Part shown: positions 8,292-15,905 of the stretch, one piece after another
Layout: each line of letters opens with the position of its first letter
How positions within the stretch are numbered: position 1 is the first letter of the stretch
Assembly: GCA_035555855.1 (NCBI GenBank)
Contig: DATMGD010000071.1
Location: 124,001 to 188,000, forward strand
DNA: 64,000 bases
Reading direction: 5' to 3'
DNA from: Palsa-892 sp035555855
GTDB lineage: Bacteria; Pseudomonadota; Alphaproteobacteria; Rhizobiales; Xanthobacteraceae
The notes under the pieces: model-generated
Databases searched by the model: none
Told to the model about the DNA's origin: nothing
Seen by the model: only the letters and a program-made list of their open reading frames with translations
Position numbers and translations under genes: made by a program

Positions 8292-8741
8292 ATGCCCCAA
8301 TCATTATTTCCCGTGGTGCAGATCGAGCGTCAGGACCACCTGCGCCTGAAAGAACTCGCCCGCACGGCCGAGCGTGAGGGGCATCCGACCGCGCCATTCC
8401 TGCTTTCGGAAATCCGCCGCGCCAAGATTTTCGACAACGCGCTTGTTGAGGAAACGGTTGGGCTGAACAAACAGGTGAGCTTCCGCATCGATTTCGGCCC
8501 GACGCGGCGGCGGCTGTTTGTGTTGCCCGATCACTATTCGAACAGCGAACTCGAGGTGTCGGTGCTTTCGCCCGTCGGCGCCGCCATGCTGGGCCTGCGT
8601 AAAGGCGACCGCATGCCGTACCGCGACATTTTCGGTGCGTTGCATTTCGTCACCATCATGGATGTCGAACCTCTGACGCCGAATTTTATTGCCAGTACCG
8701 GTCCGCAGGATCCGCCGGATCCCGGCCCGCAAGCCGCCTGA
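8292..8741 (+). CDS. Rnk-like protein with GreA/GreB C-terminal domain (copy 1)
   Basis: The 149-residue protein has a short helical N-terminus (HLRLKELARTAE) and a GreA/GreB-like C-terminal domain with VSVLSPVGAAMLGLRKGDRM, as in Rnk. Rnk-type proteins bind RNA polymerase but lack the long cleavage-inducing coiled coil of GreA. The gene is followed after 13 bases by a paralogue. Confidence 0.8.
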   Translation: MPQSLFPVVQIERQDHLRLKELARTAEREGHPTAPFLLSEIRRAKIFDNALVEETVGLNKQVSFRIDFGPTRRRLFVLPDHYSNSELEVSVLSPVGAAMLGLRKGDRMPYRDIFGALHFVTIMDVEPLTPNFIASTGPQDPPDPGPQAA

Positions 8742-8754
8742 ACGGAGAAATGAA

Positions 8755-9159
8755 ATGAAACAATTACCGCCGATCACTCTCATTCCGGCCGACCGCGAGC
8801 GCCTGGAAGCACTGGCGCAGGCGAGCCTCGATCGTCATCCGCAGACCGCGGGCTATCTCGCGCGCGAGATCGAGCGCGCGCGCGTGCTCGACGGCACGAA
8901 TGGCGGCGATTTCGTCCGCATGGGTTCGACCGTTTCCTTCCGTGACGATTCGTCAGGGCAAGTGCGCGAAGTAACGCTCACTTATCCCGATCGCGCCGAT
9001 ATCGCGGCAAGCCGCGTCTCGGTGCTGACCCCGATCGGCGCGGCGCTCATCGGCCTCTCGAAAGGCCAGACCATCGACTGGCAGAACCCCGCCGGCGAGT
9101 GGCGCACGCTCACCGTGCTTGAGGTGAAGGAGCCTGTGGAAGAACCGCAGCCGGCCTGA
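8755..9159 (+). CDS. Rnk-like protein with GreA/GreB C-terminal domain (copy 2)
   Basis: Starting at ATG 8755, preceded by GGAG, the protein has 134 residues and the same layout as the upstream gene: a helical N-terminus (DRERLEALAQASLDRHP) then VSVLTPIGAALIGLSKGQTIDW. The two copies share the V-S-V-L-[ST]-P-[VI]-G-A-A signature but differ widely elsewhere, so the duplication is old. They are probably one operon. A role in modulating RNA polymerase is inferred from the family. Confidence 0.8.
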   Translation: MKQLPPITLIPADRERLEALAQASLDRHPQTAGYLAREIERARVLDGTNGGDFVRMGSTVSFRDDSSGQVREVTLTYPDRADIAASRVSVLTPIGAALIGLSKGQTIDWQNPAGEWRTLTVLEVKEPVEEPQPA

Positions 9160-9180
9160 CCTTTAAACGTCTCCCCGAGT

Positions 9181-9216
9181 TGTAGCGGACGCATGGCCTC
9201 CATGCGCCCGCTACAT
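9181..9216 (+). repeat. Long interrupted hairpin after the Rnk-like pair
   Basis: TGTAGCGG...GCATGG faces CCATGC...CCGCTACA; two short perfect stems are separated by a two-base mismatch on each side. There is no T-run, so it may be a factor-dependent terminator or mRNA-stabilising structure. Confidence 0.5.
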
Positions 9217-9326
9217 TGCATCATCGGTTCCGCAGGCCCACATAGGGCATGCGAGCGGCGCAATCTCCGAAAACGCAAAGCCACATTCTGAAACTAACAA
9301 GCGACCCCTCGCCTGAGGATCGATTC

Positions 9327-10238
9327 ATGTCCCTTCGTCCGGTAAAGGAAATCATCCGTCCGCAACCCACCCTCGAAGGCGCGGGCGTCAAGCTGCAGCG
9401 CGGTTTCGGCTTCGGCAAGACCGAACAGTTCGATCCGTTCCTGCTGTTCGACGACTTCCGCAATGACAATCCCGAGGACTACAAAGCCGGCTTTCCCTGG
9501 CATCCGCATCGCGGCATCGAGACCATTACCTATGTTCTGGCGGGCACCGTCGATCATGGCGATAGTCTCGGCAACCGCGGCGCGCTGGGCGCTGGCGACG
9601 TGCAATGGATGACCGCGGGCAGCGGCATCATGCATCAGGAGATGCCGAAGGGTGATGCCAAGGGCCAGATGCACGGCTTCCAGCTCTGGGCGAATTTGCC
9701 CTCGCATCTGAAAATGACCGCGCCGCGCTATCAGGACGTCCCTTCTTCGGCGATCCCAGAAGTGATCGACGACGACGGCACGAAGGTGCGCGTCATCACC
9801 GGCGATTTCTGGGGCAAGAAAGGCCCGGTTGAAGGCGTCGCCGCCGATCCGCGCTATCTCGATGTCTCGGTCGCGCCCGGCAAGAAGAAGACGCTGAAGG
9901 TCGAGGTGGATCGTCACGCCTTCGCCTATGTCTTCGCAGGCTCCGGCAGTTTCGGCTATGCGTCGAATCCCTTCGGCGTGCTGCGCGAAGAAGAAGGCCC
10001 GAACGGCGAGGAAATTCTCGTCCGCGAAGATGCAGGCGATCGCTCGCTCGTCGTGTTCGACCGCGGCGACGAGGTCACCGTGCAAGCCGGCGATCAGGGT
10101 GTACGTTTCCTGCTCGTCTCCGGCAAGCCGATCGAAGAGCCTGTCGCCTGGTACGGGCCCATCGTGATGAACACCCGCGAGCAACTCACGCAAGCCGTGC
10201 AGGAGTTGCAGGACGGAACGTTCATCAAGCAGCGTTGA
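9327..10238 (+). CDS. Pirin family protein
   Basis: The 303-residue bicupin has the pirin metal site: H59 and H61 in WHPHRGIETITYVL, and H103 and E105 in GIMHQEMP. The N-terminal cupin is followed by the shorter second cupin (about 180-290). Bacterial pirins bind metal; some have quercetin 2,3-dioxygenase activity and others act as protein regulators, so the role here is open. GAGGA upstream of the ATG at 9327 supports this start over 9249. A terminator follows. Confidence 0.9.
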   Translation: MSLRPVKEIIRPQPTLEGAGVKLQRGFGFGKTEQFDPFLLFDDFRNDNPEDYKAGFPWHPHRGIETITYVLAGTVDHGDSLGNRGALGAGDVQWMTAGSGIMHQEMPKGDAKGQMHGFQLWANLPSHLKMTAPRYQDVPSSAIPEVIDDDGTKVRVITGDFWGKKGPVEGVAADPRYLDVSVAPGKKKTLKVEVDRHAFAYVFAGSGSFGYASNPFGVLREEEGPNGEEILVREDAGDRSLVVFDRGDEVTVQAGDQGVRFLLVSGKPIEEPVAWYGPIVMNTREQLTQAVQELQDGTFIKQR

Positions 10239-10260
10239 TTTGCAGTGCGACGTAAAATGA

Positions 10261-10288
10261 AAGGCGGCGCCTAAAGCGCCGCCTTTTT
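10261..10288. terminator. Bidirectional terminator after pirin gene
   Basis: AAGGCGGCGC and GCGCCGCCTT pair around a CTAAA loop and run into five Ts. It lies between convergent genes and can serve both. Confidence 0.85.
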
Positions 10289-10640
10289 ATTTCCGAGCGC
10301 GCTTCGTCTTGACAGGCTTCCCGAACTTCCGCGCCAGATAAATCGCGCTCGCAAGTGCGCCGAGGCCCGCCGTGATGCAGGGCTCGATCGGTGCAGGAAT
10401 GCGCACAGGTGTGAAGTAATGCAAAAGCGCGACACCGATAGCGAAATTAAACCAGCCCCACACCACGTTCACCCAGGGCGCTGATTGCTTCTCGCCGCGC
10501 CAGAGCGCGATCGGTGTTTCGAACTTTTCGCCGCAGATGCCTTTGACGAAATGCGGCACGCCGTTCGCGAGCAGCGTGCCCGCCAGAAAATAGGCCATGT
10601 AGTGCAGAAAAGTGATCGACTGATTCCCGAAAGCCATCAT
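10287..10640 (-). CDS. Small integral membrane protein
   Basis: With ATG at 10640 (AGGGAG upstream) the protein has 117 residues and about three membrane helices (FLHYMAYFLAGTLLANGVPH, VVWGWFNFAIGVALLHY, CITAGLGALASAIYL), ending in a strongly basic tail (ARKFGKPVKTKRARK). The GVPHFVKGICGEKF loop between helices is distinctive. Function unknown. Confidence 0.7.
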   Translation of the reverse strand: MMAFGNQSITFLHYMAYFLAGTLLANGVPHFVKGICGEKFETPIALWRGEKQSAPWVNVVWGWFNFAIGVALLHYFTPVRIPAPIEPCITAGLGALASAIYLARKFGKPVKTKRARK

Positions 10641-10704
10641 GTGCAATCTCCCTATCCGCTGCAGCCATTTCAGCAGGATATGGCGAAAGCCGCTATGACG
10701 GCCG

Positions 10705-11079
10705 TCACATTTTCAGTCGCGTCCAGGCAAAGCCCGCGACACAGCCTGCAAGAAAACCAAGCGGGCCGATAATGAAGATGCTGAGGAGCGGCGCCTGACT
10801 GACGGCCGGCGTGAAGACCATCGGTTCAAAATAGCCGGCAACGAATGAGACGAGGCCGATTCCGCTGCCGATTATCAGCGTCCACACCATGCGTAACCGC
10901 TCATGCGGAATGTCGGCGAACAGCACAAACCATCCGAGGAAAGCCGCGATGAGCCCGGCCACCACGCCAATGCCGAGCCCGATCGCGTCGAAGCGTTGAA
11001 ATACGACGCCGAAATAAATCAGCGACCAGTAGGCGAAGAAGGCGCCGGCGAGCCCTGCGACGATCCGCGCGAGCAGCAT
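10705..11079 (-). CDS. Membrane protein of unknown function
   Basis: Beginning at ATG 11079 (GGAGG upstream) the protein has 124 residues and four hydrophobic helices filling almost its whole length, with WSLIYFGVVFQRFDAIGLGIG and GYFEPMVFTP loops. It starts 13 bases after the stop of the small gene at 11093-11287, so the two are likely translationally coupled. No function can be read. Confidence 0.65.
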   Translation of the reverse strand: MLLARIVAGLAGAFFAYWSLIYFGVVFQRFDAIGLGIGVVAGLIAAFLGWFVLFADIPHERLRMVWTLIIGSGIGLVSFVAGYFEPMVFTPAVSQAPLLSIFIIGPLGFLAGCVAGFAWTRLKM

Positions 11080-11092
11080 CAGCGCCTCCGCT

Positions 11093-11287
11093 TCACTGTT
11101 TGCCGCCTTCGTTCTTGTCGATCGCTTCGTAGATCGCATCGCCAAGTTGCTGCAGCATCTCCGCGCTGATCTGGAAGTCGAATTCTTCGCTCTTGGTCTT
11201 GATGTAAAGCTCGTAAGTGCCAGGCTGCTGGCCGTTACCGACCGAGAATTTCACTACGTTGTCGTCGTACTTCTGCTCTTCAGCCAT
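11093..11287 (-). CDS. Small acidic soluble protein
   Basis: From ATG 11287 (GGGGAG upstream) the protein has 64 residues: a charged start (MAEEQKYDDNVVKF), a strand region (GTYELYIKTKSEEFDFQI) and a C-terminal helix (AEMLQQLGDAIYEAID). It is first in a two-gene operon with the membrane protein at 10705. The longer frame to 11446 lacks a ribosome site. Not recognised. Confidence 0.65.
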   Translation of the reverse strand: MAEEQKYDDNVVKFSVGNGQQPGTYELYIKTKSEEFDFQISAEMLQQLGDAIYEAIDKNEGGKQ

Positions 11288-11455
11288 CGAGAACTCCCCT
11301 GTTGCGCGGCCAGTATTCGGCAGGCCGTGTGCTTTGTATAGCGAGCGACGATTTGCCATGAACAAGACGGTGCGAATGTGCCGGCCGTCACATCCCGCAA
11401 GCAGCGCTTTTCGCGAAACAGCGCCGCCAAAACGAGACGGGTTCAAAATCTGGAA

Positions 11456-11689
11456 TCAGTTAGATTTCTTGCCGGCAGGTTTCGGCTTGCTTTCGGTCTC
11501 CACCGCGCGGAATTTGCGCCAGGGATCGTTGCTTTCCTGGCCGTCCGGCAATCGCTGCAGCGTGTTGCGATACCGCTGATCGATCGCGCGGTTTTCCGGC
11601 AACATGTCCGGGTCGATCGTGGCGTTTGCCTGCGCGAACGCCGACGCCGTCAGCAGCAAATAAGCCGCTCCTGCAAACAAAACCCTCAT
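11456..11689 (-). CDS. Small secreted protein
   Basis: The 77-residue protein has a signal peptide (MRVLFAGAAYLLLTASAFAQ) and a polar mature part of about 57 residues, rich in Asn, Arg and Lys, with RYRNTLQRLPDG near its centre. GGGAG precedes the ATG. Not recognised. Confidence 0.7.
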   Translation of the reverse strand: MRVLFAGAAYLLLTASAFAQANATIDPDMLPENRAIDQRYRNTLQRLPDGQESNDPWRKFRAVETESKPKPAGKKSN

Positions 11690-11820
11690 GCGAATTCTCC
11701 CATCCGCCCACCAAACCCGGCGATTTTGCTTTTTTCCGGGCAGCGCCCAGTAGGCGATTTCTAGCCAAAACTGGACACTGTCCGCAAGCTACCCCGCGCG
11801 ACCGGAGAAGCGGCTACTTC

Positions 11821-12048
11821 CTACTTCTTCCGCGATTTCCTGGGTGACTTCTTGCGCGATTTCCTGCGCTTTTTCGGCACCTTATCGCCTTTCTTGCGCG
11901 CCTTCGAAAGCCCGATAGCAATCGCCTGCTTGCGACTCTTTACCTTGCCGCCTTTGCCTCCCTTGCCGCTTTTCGCCTTCCCCTTCTTGTAGCGCCGCAT
12001 CTCGCGCTCGACCTCTTTGCCGGCTGATTTGGAATATCGACGAGCCAT
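11821..12048 (-). CDS. Lys/Arg-rich DUF6496-like basic protein
   Basis: The 75-residue protein is about half Lys and Arg. It has the KSRKQAIAIGLSKARKKG core that I associate with the DUF6496 family, followed by a pure K/R/S tail resembling eukaryotic H1 tails. The composition suggests DNA or RNA binding, which is inference. GGAGA upstream of ATG supports the start. Confidence 0.75.
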   Translation of the reverse strand: MARRYSKSAGKEVEREMRRYKKGKAKSGKGGKGGKVKSRKQAIAIGLSKARKKGDKVPKKRRKSRKKSPRKSRKK

Positions 12049-12356
12049 ATGTGCATCTCCAAATGATTGAGACAGGTAAAATGCCGCAAAGCCGTCACGG
12101 TTCCTTCACGCATCACCGGAGCGTGTTGTCGCATCACAAGGTTTTCATCCCGCACCGCTTCAGCGAATTCGTTCATGCCTTGCGAAAATTTAATCTTGCC
12201 GCCCGGCAGGTTGCGGCGCTGCGCCGCGCCGAGGGGACACCTTCGTGACGCAAAGCGCCGACATGGTGAACGAACGGGACCGGATGCGTCACACGCCTGT
12301 TATGGGCGACCGTTATCCGGACGGCGTCAACGCTCAGAAATAAACGGAGCTGCGTC
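12049..12356. other. Intergenic region before the 12357 gene
   Basis: This 308-base divergent gap holds the promoters of the basic protein (-) and the small gene at 12357 (+). The left half is less GC-rich. One short candidate reading frame is listed separately at 12245-12343; otherwise I see nothing definite. Confidence 0.4.
12245..12343 (+). CDS. Candidate 32-residue microprotein
   Basis: A GTG-started frame with GAGGGG seven bases upstream encodes a polar peptide (VTQSADMVNERDRMRHTPVM...) and stops 13 bases before the next gene. The spacing would fit a short leader gene, but nothing else supports it and chance is a real alternative. Confidence 0.25.
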   Translation: MTQSADMVNERDRMRHTPVMGDRYPDGVNAQK

Positions 12357-12575
12357 ATGTCAAAAACGAAAGCCGAGCGCTTCCGGATCATGGCCGCCGA
12401 ATGCGAGCGGCAGGCCGAACTCGCGACCGAAGAGGCCGAGTTTCGCGAAATGCAGATGCGTCTTGCGAACTCGTTTCATGCGCTCGCGGAAAATGAGGAT
12501 TGGCTCGACGGCCGCGCTGAAGCCGGCAGCGCCGAGACAGCACTACTTGCCGCTTCGGTCTACGAAGCCGCCTAG
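12357..12575 (+). CDS. Small helical protein
   Basis: A 72-residue protein with an acidic, Ala/Glu-rich helix (AAECERQAELATEEAEFREM) and a second helix. ACGGAG lies upstream of the ATG. Its stop region overlaps the stop of the convergent gamma-glutamyltransferase gene by four bases. Not recognised beyond similarity to small Hyphomicrobiales proteins with the RFRIMAAECERQA start. Confidence 0.6.
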   Translation: MSKTKAERFRIMAAECERQAELATEEAEFREMQMRLANSFHALAENEDWLDGRAEAGSAETALLAASVYEAA

Positions 12576-14329
12576 TAGCCTTCAGCTGCCGAACCCGCGA
12601 CACGCGGGTCGGCAACGCCCTGCAAATCTTTATCCGTGATCAGGATCGAGTGCGCGGCGCCCCACGGGCCGCCGGGCACTACCTTGTTGCCGCGCCGCTC
12701 CAGGAGCCACACCATATCCGGCGGCACGTCCGGCTCGACCCGCGCCTCGTCCGGCATCCACTGATGATGGATGCGGGGCGCCGCGACGGCGTTCGCGAGC
12801 GACATCTTGTAGTCGATGAAATTGATGATGACGTTCGCGACCGTCGTGATGATGCGGCTGCCGCCGGGCGAACCGGTGACAAGCACAAGCTTGCCACCCT
12901 TCAGCACAAAGGTCGGCGCCATCGAGGATAGCGGCCGCTTGCCCGGACCCGGTGCGTTCGCTGCGCCGCCGACAAGACCGAAAGCATTCGGCGCACCTTT
13001 CTTGGCGGCGAAATCGTCGAGCTCGTTGTTGAGCAGCACACCCGTTCCCTCGGCGACAAGGCCAATGCCGTAGCGCAGATTGAGCGTGTAGGTGTTGGCG
13101 ACCGCGTTGCCGTCCTTGTCGACGATCGAGTAGTGCGTGGTGTGGTCGCTCTCGAACGGCACCGGATTGCCCGGCTTGATGTCTTTCGAGGCACGCGCCC
13201 GCTCCGGGTCGATCTGCTTGCGCAGCGAGCCCGCGTACTCCTTCGAGATCAGGCCATCGACCGGAATTTTCGTGTAGTCGGGATCGCCGAGATATTCGGC
13301 GCGGTCGGCATAGGCGAGCTTCATCGCCTCGACGCGGATATGCGCGGCCTGCCCTGACGCAGGCCCGAGCGGTGCGAGATCGAAGCCGTCGAGAATGTTC
13401 AGGATCTGGATGAGATGGACACCGCCCGACGACGGCGGCGGCATCGAGACGATGTCGTACTCATGATAGGTGCCGCGCAGCGGCTTGCGTTCCACCGCTT
13501 CGTATTGCGCGAGATCCTCGGTCGTCATCAAGCCGCCGGCAGCGTTCACCGCGCGCGCGATCTTCTCGGCAACCGGCCCGTGATAGAAACCGCGCGGTCC
13601 TTGGCGGGCGATCGTCTCGAGCGTTTTGGCAAGATCTTTCTGGACTAATTTTTCGCCCGCTTTCGGTGCGCTGCCATCGGGAGCGAAGAAGATCGGCTTC
13701 GTCGAAGGCCAGCGCGCAAGCGTATTGCGCGATTGCTCGATCGACTCCGCGAGCGGCTCGCCTACCGCAAAACCATCGCGCGCGAGCTTGATCGCGGGCT
13801 GCACGAGATCGGCGAGCGTGAATTTGCCCGAGCCGTATTTTTCGAGCGCGAGCGAAAGCCCCGCCACGGTCCCCGGTACGCCGACCGCGAGTCCCTCCTC
13901 GCGGGACTTCTTCGGATCGGCTTCGCCCCATGCATTGAGGAAAGCGGTCTTCGTCATGGCGAACGGCGCGGTCTCGCGATAGTCGATCGCGACGATGCGG
14001 CCATCCGCAAGCCTCACCATCATGAAACCGCCGCCACCGAGATTGCCGGCATTGGGGAACGTCACCGCAAGCGCAAAGCCGACCGCGACCGCTGCATCGA
14101 CCGCATTGCCGCCCGCCCGCAGCACCTCGACGCCGACATGGGTGGCAAGTGCTTCGTCCGTCACCACCATGCCGTTCTGCGCGATGACGGTTGTAGCCTT
14201 GAGGCGCGTCGTCGAAGGCGGCACGGCCTTCGTTTGCGCGAGTGCGGGCACGCAGAGCAACGCCAACGCGCAAAGCACGAGGACAAAACCATTTCCGAAA
14301 CGATGAAAGCGGCTGTCTTTGCGGATGAT
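12572..14329 (-). CDS. ggt: Gamma-glutamyltransferase (glutathione hydrolase), periplasmic
   Basis: The enzyme cleaves the gamma-glutamyl bond of glutathione after self-processing into two subunits. The autocatalytic Thr lies in SDHTTHYSIVDKDGNAVANT (about residue 397 with the start used here), and PPPSSGGVH and LSSMAPT substrate-loop motifs are present. A signal peptide (FVLVLCALALLCVPALAQ) precedes the mature chain. The start is uncertain: there is no in-frame ATG, GTG or TTG that gives a complete signal peptide. The best-placed codon is ATC at 14329 or 14326 right after GGGAGAGA, giving about 585 residues, the usual length. The frame stays open upstream but there it is antisense to ssrA. 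Confidence 0.9.
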   Translation of the reverse strand: MIRKDSRFHRFGNGFVLVLCALALLCVPALAQTKAVPPSTTRLKATTVIAQNGMVVTDEALATHVGVEVLRAGGNAVDAAVAVGFALAVTFPNAGNLGGGGFMMVRLADGRIVAIDYRETAPFAMTKTAFLNAWGEADPKKSREEGLAVGVPGTVAGLSLALEKYGSGKFTLADLVQPAIKLARDGFAVGEPLAESIEQSRNTLARWPSTKPIFFAPDGSAPKAGEKLVQKDLAKTLETIARQGPRGFYHGPVAEKIARAVNAAGGLMTTEDLAQYEAVERKPLRGTYHEYDIVSMPPPSSGGVHLIQILNILDGFDLAPLGPASGQAAHIRVEAMKLAYADRAEYLGDPDYTKIPVDGLISKEYAGSLRKQIDPERARASKDIKPGNPVPFESDHTTHYSIVDKDGNAVANTYTLNLRYGIGLVAEGTGVLLNNELDDFAAKKGAPNAFGLVGGAANAPGPGKRPLSSMAPTFVLKGGKLVLVTGSPGGSRIITTVANVIINFIDYKMSLANAVAAPRIHHQWMPDEARVEPDVPPDMVWLLERRGNKVVPGGPWGAAHSILITDKDLQGVADPRVAGSAAEGY

Positions 14330-14385
14330 TCTCTCCCGTTGAGTCGGCCCTTTTTTTGCCGGAGGAAAATGCCTATATTCGTTCT

Positions 14386-14711
14386 GCTGGCGCAAGCCAG
14401 CTATGGCAATAAACGCGCGCCGCAATAAACCATTCGGACCCGGGGGCAGTACCCGGCGCCTCCACCAAAATCCGCTTCCAGAAATGGGAATCGAATTTCG
14501 GCGGGGGCGAACCAGGATCGACGAGGGCGTAAAGGGCGAGGCTTTTGCTCGGGATGGTTCCGTCGTTATCGGGCCATGCATAGTTGCCAACGACAACTAC
14601 GCTCCGGTTGCTCAGGCCGCGTAAGCGGTTTGAAATACCGAAACTCAAGCCCTGAGGGTTTGCACCTTTAGGCGGGGTCCGGGGGCACCTGGCAACAGAA
14701 GCCCCCACTTT
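14386..14711 (+). ncRNA. ssrA: Circularly permuted two-piece tmRNA
   Basis: In alphaproteobacteria the tmRNA gene is permuted: the acceptor piece comes first, then a removed spacer, then the coding piece. The acceptor piece starts near the GCTGGC-GCAA-GCCAGC hairpin (14386-14401) and ends with GGCGCCTCCACCA at 14467, including the CCA. The coding piece starts at GGGGGCG (14503), which pairs with CGCCTCC of the acceptor piece with one G-U. It carries the tag frame (14586-14624) and a final GGGGGC/GCCCCC hairpin (14681-14706). The spacer is about 35 bases. A TATATT -10 element sits at 14374. The outer ends are estimates. Confidence 0.93.
14586..14624 (+). other. tmRNA tag reading frame
   Basis: The resume codon GCC is followed by codons for ANDNYAPVAQAA and TAA. 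The tag ends in the ClpXP-recognised AA. The AANDN start is the part held by SspB, whose gene begins 137 bases downstream. Confidence 0.93.
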
Positions 14712-14760
14712 CGTTGCGCGCGTCCTTCTCATCACGGCTGGAATCGGCTTGAGTGCAGAT

Positions 14761-15390
14761 ATGGCTGACTTGATCCGCTACGATTTGCTCGCTCAGGACG
14801 CGCTACGCGGCGTTGTCCGCAAGGTTTTGTCGGATGCCGCGAAGAACGGCTTGCCCGGCGATCACCATTTTTTTATCGAGTTCAATTTCGACGCGCCCGG
14901 CGTGAAAATTTCCGAGCGTCTGCGGCAATCGCAACTCAGGAAGTCGCCCGACAGTCACTTCATGACGATCGTGCTGCAACACCAGTTCTGGGATCTCGTC
15001 GTCACCGACAAGCAGTTCGAGATCGGCCTCTCGTTCGGCGGCGTGCCTGAAAAGCTCGTCGTTCCGTTCGACGCGATCAAGGGCTTTTACGACCCGTCGG
15101 TGCAGTTCGGCTTGCAGTTCGAGATCGCGACCGATGCGCAGGCCATGACCGGCAGTGCCGCAAACGAAGCCGACGGCGAAGTGCCCGCCATAGAGCGCCG
15201 TCCCTCACCGCGCGGTGCTGCTTCGGAGCCCGAAGAAATGCCGAAGGCTTCCGCCCGCACGAAGAAAAAAGACGCCGACAGCCCGGCCAAAAAATCCGGC
15301 AGGGACGGCGTGAAGGACGGCACAAAAGAAGAGGCCGATGCGCAGCCGAGCGCGCAGGTTGTCAGCCTCGACAAATTCCGCAAGAAGTAA
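14761..15390 (+). CDS. sspB: ClpXP adaptor SspB (alpha type)
   Basis: SspB binds ssrA-tagged proteins and tethers them to ClpX for degradation. The 209-residue protein has the alpha-type substrate-binding domain (about 1-125, with HFFIEFNFDAPGV, HFMTIVLQHQFWDL and LSFGGVPEKLVVPFDAI), a long Lys/Glu/Ala-rich flexible linker, and a C-terminal ClpX-binding tail (VVSLDKFRKK). ATG 14761 is preferred to the TTG at 14749 because it precedes the conserved MADLIRYDLL start. It lies directly after ssrA and directly before folA. Confidence 0.9.
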   Translation: MADLIRYDLLAQDALRGVVRKVLSDAAKNGLPGDHHFFIEFNFDAPGVKISERLRQSQLRKSPDSHFMTIVLQHQFWDLVVTDKQFEIGLSFGGVPEKLVVPFDAIKGFYDPSVQFGLQFEIATDAQAMTGSAANEADGEVPAIERRPSPRGAASEPEEMPKASARTKKKDADSPAKKSGRDGVKDGTKEEADAQPSAQVVSLDKFRKK

Positions 15391-15392
15391 GC

Positions 15393-15902
15393 ATGAAAAA
15401 ACTCGTTCTGGTCGTGGCCGTCGCCGAGAACGGCGTCATTGGCAAAGACGGCCAGTTGCCGTGGAAAATTCCCGGCGACCTCAAGCATTTCCAGAAACTC
15501 ACGATCAACAAGCCGATCGTCATGGGTCGCTTGACCTACGAGTCGATGGGCGGACCGTTGAAAGACCGGCTCAACATCGTCATCAGCTCAAACCCGAACT
15601 ACAAGGCCGCGGGTGCGGTGACCGTCACCAATCTGCAAGACGCGCTGGCGCTCGCTTCGAAGGACGCCGACGCACGCGGCATCGACGAGATCGCCATCAT
15701 CGGCGGCAGCGTCGTGTTCGCTGAAACGCTGCCGATCGCGGCCCGGCTCGAAATCACCGAAGTGCACGGCTCGCCCGAAGGCGATACCGTCTTTCCGCCG
15801 TTCGACAAGAACGAGTGGAACGTGACGCTGCGCGACGGACCGCATCAGGGCGAGCGCGATTCCTTGCCCTACACGTTCGTCACTTACGAACGCACCAAAT
15901 AA
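15393..15902 (+). CDS. folA: Dihydrofolate reductase
   Basis: This enzyme reduces dihydrofolate to tetrahydrofolate with NADPH in the cytoplasm. The 169-residue protein has the full set of motifs: VVAVAENGVIGKDGQLPWKIPGD (residues 7-29, with the catalytic acidic residue after the LPW loop), VMGRLTYESMG for NADPH, and IIGGSVVFAETL. The start is two bases after the sspB stop, so the two are co-translated. No thymidylate synthase gene is next to it. Confidence 0.97.
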   Translation: MKKLVLVVAVAENGVIGKDGQLPWKIPGDLKHFQKLTINKPIVMGRLTYESMGGPLKDRLNIVISSNPNYKAAGAVTVTNLQDALALASKDADARGIDEIAIIGGSVVFAETLPIAARLEITEVHGSPEGDTVFPPFDKNEWNVTLRDGPHQGERDSLPYTFVTYERTK

Positions 15903-15905
15903 CTT

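Noticed and set aside
14487..14501. Possible tRNA T-loop (GGGAATCGAATTTCG)
   Set aside because: It lies in or beside the removed spacer of the permuted tmRNA, with no cloverleaf around it.
14330..14596. N-terminal extension of gamma-glutamyltransferase
   Set aside because: The extension is antisense to ssrA and lies before the signal peptide; the family length fits a start near 14329.
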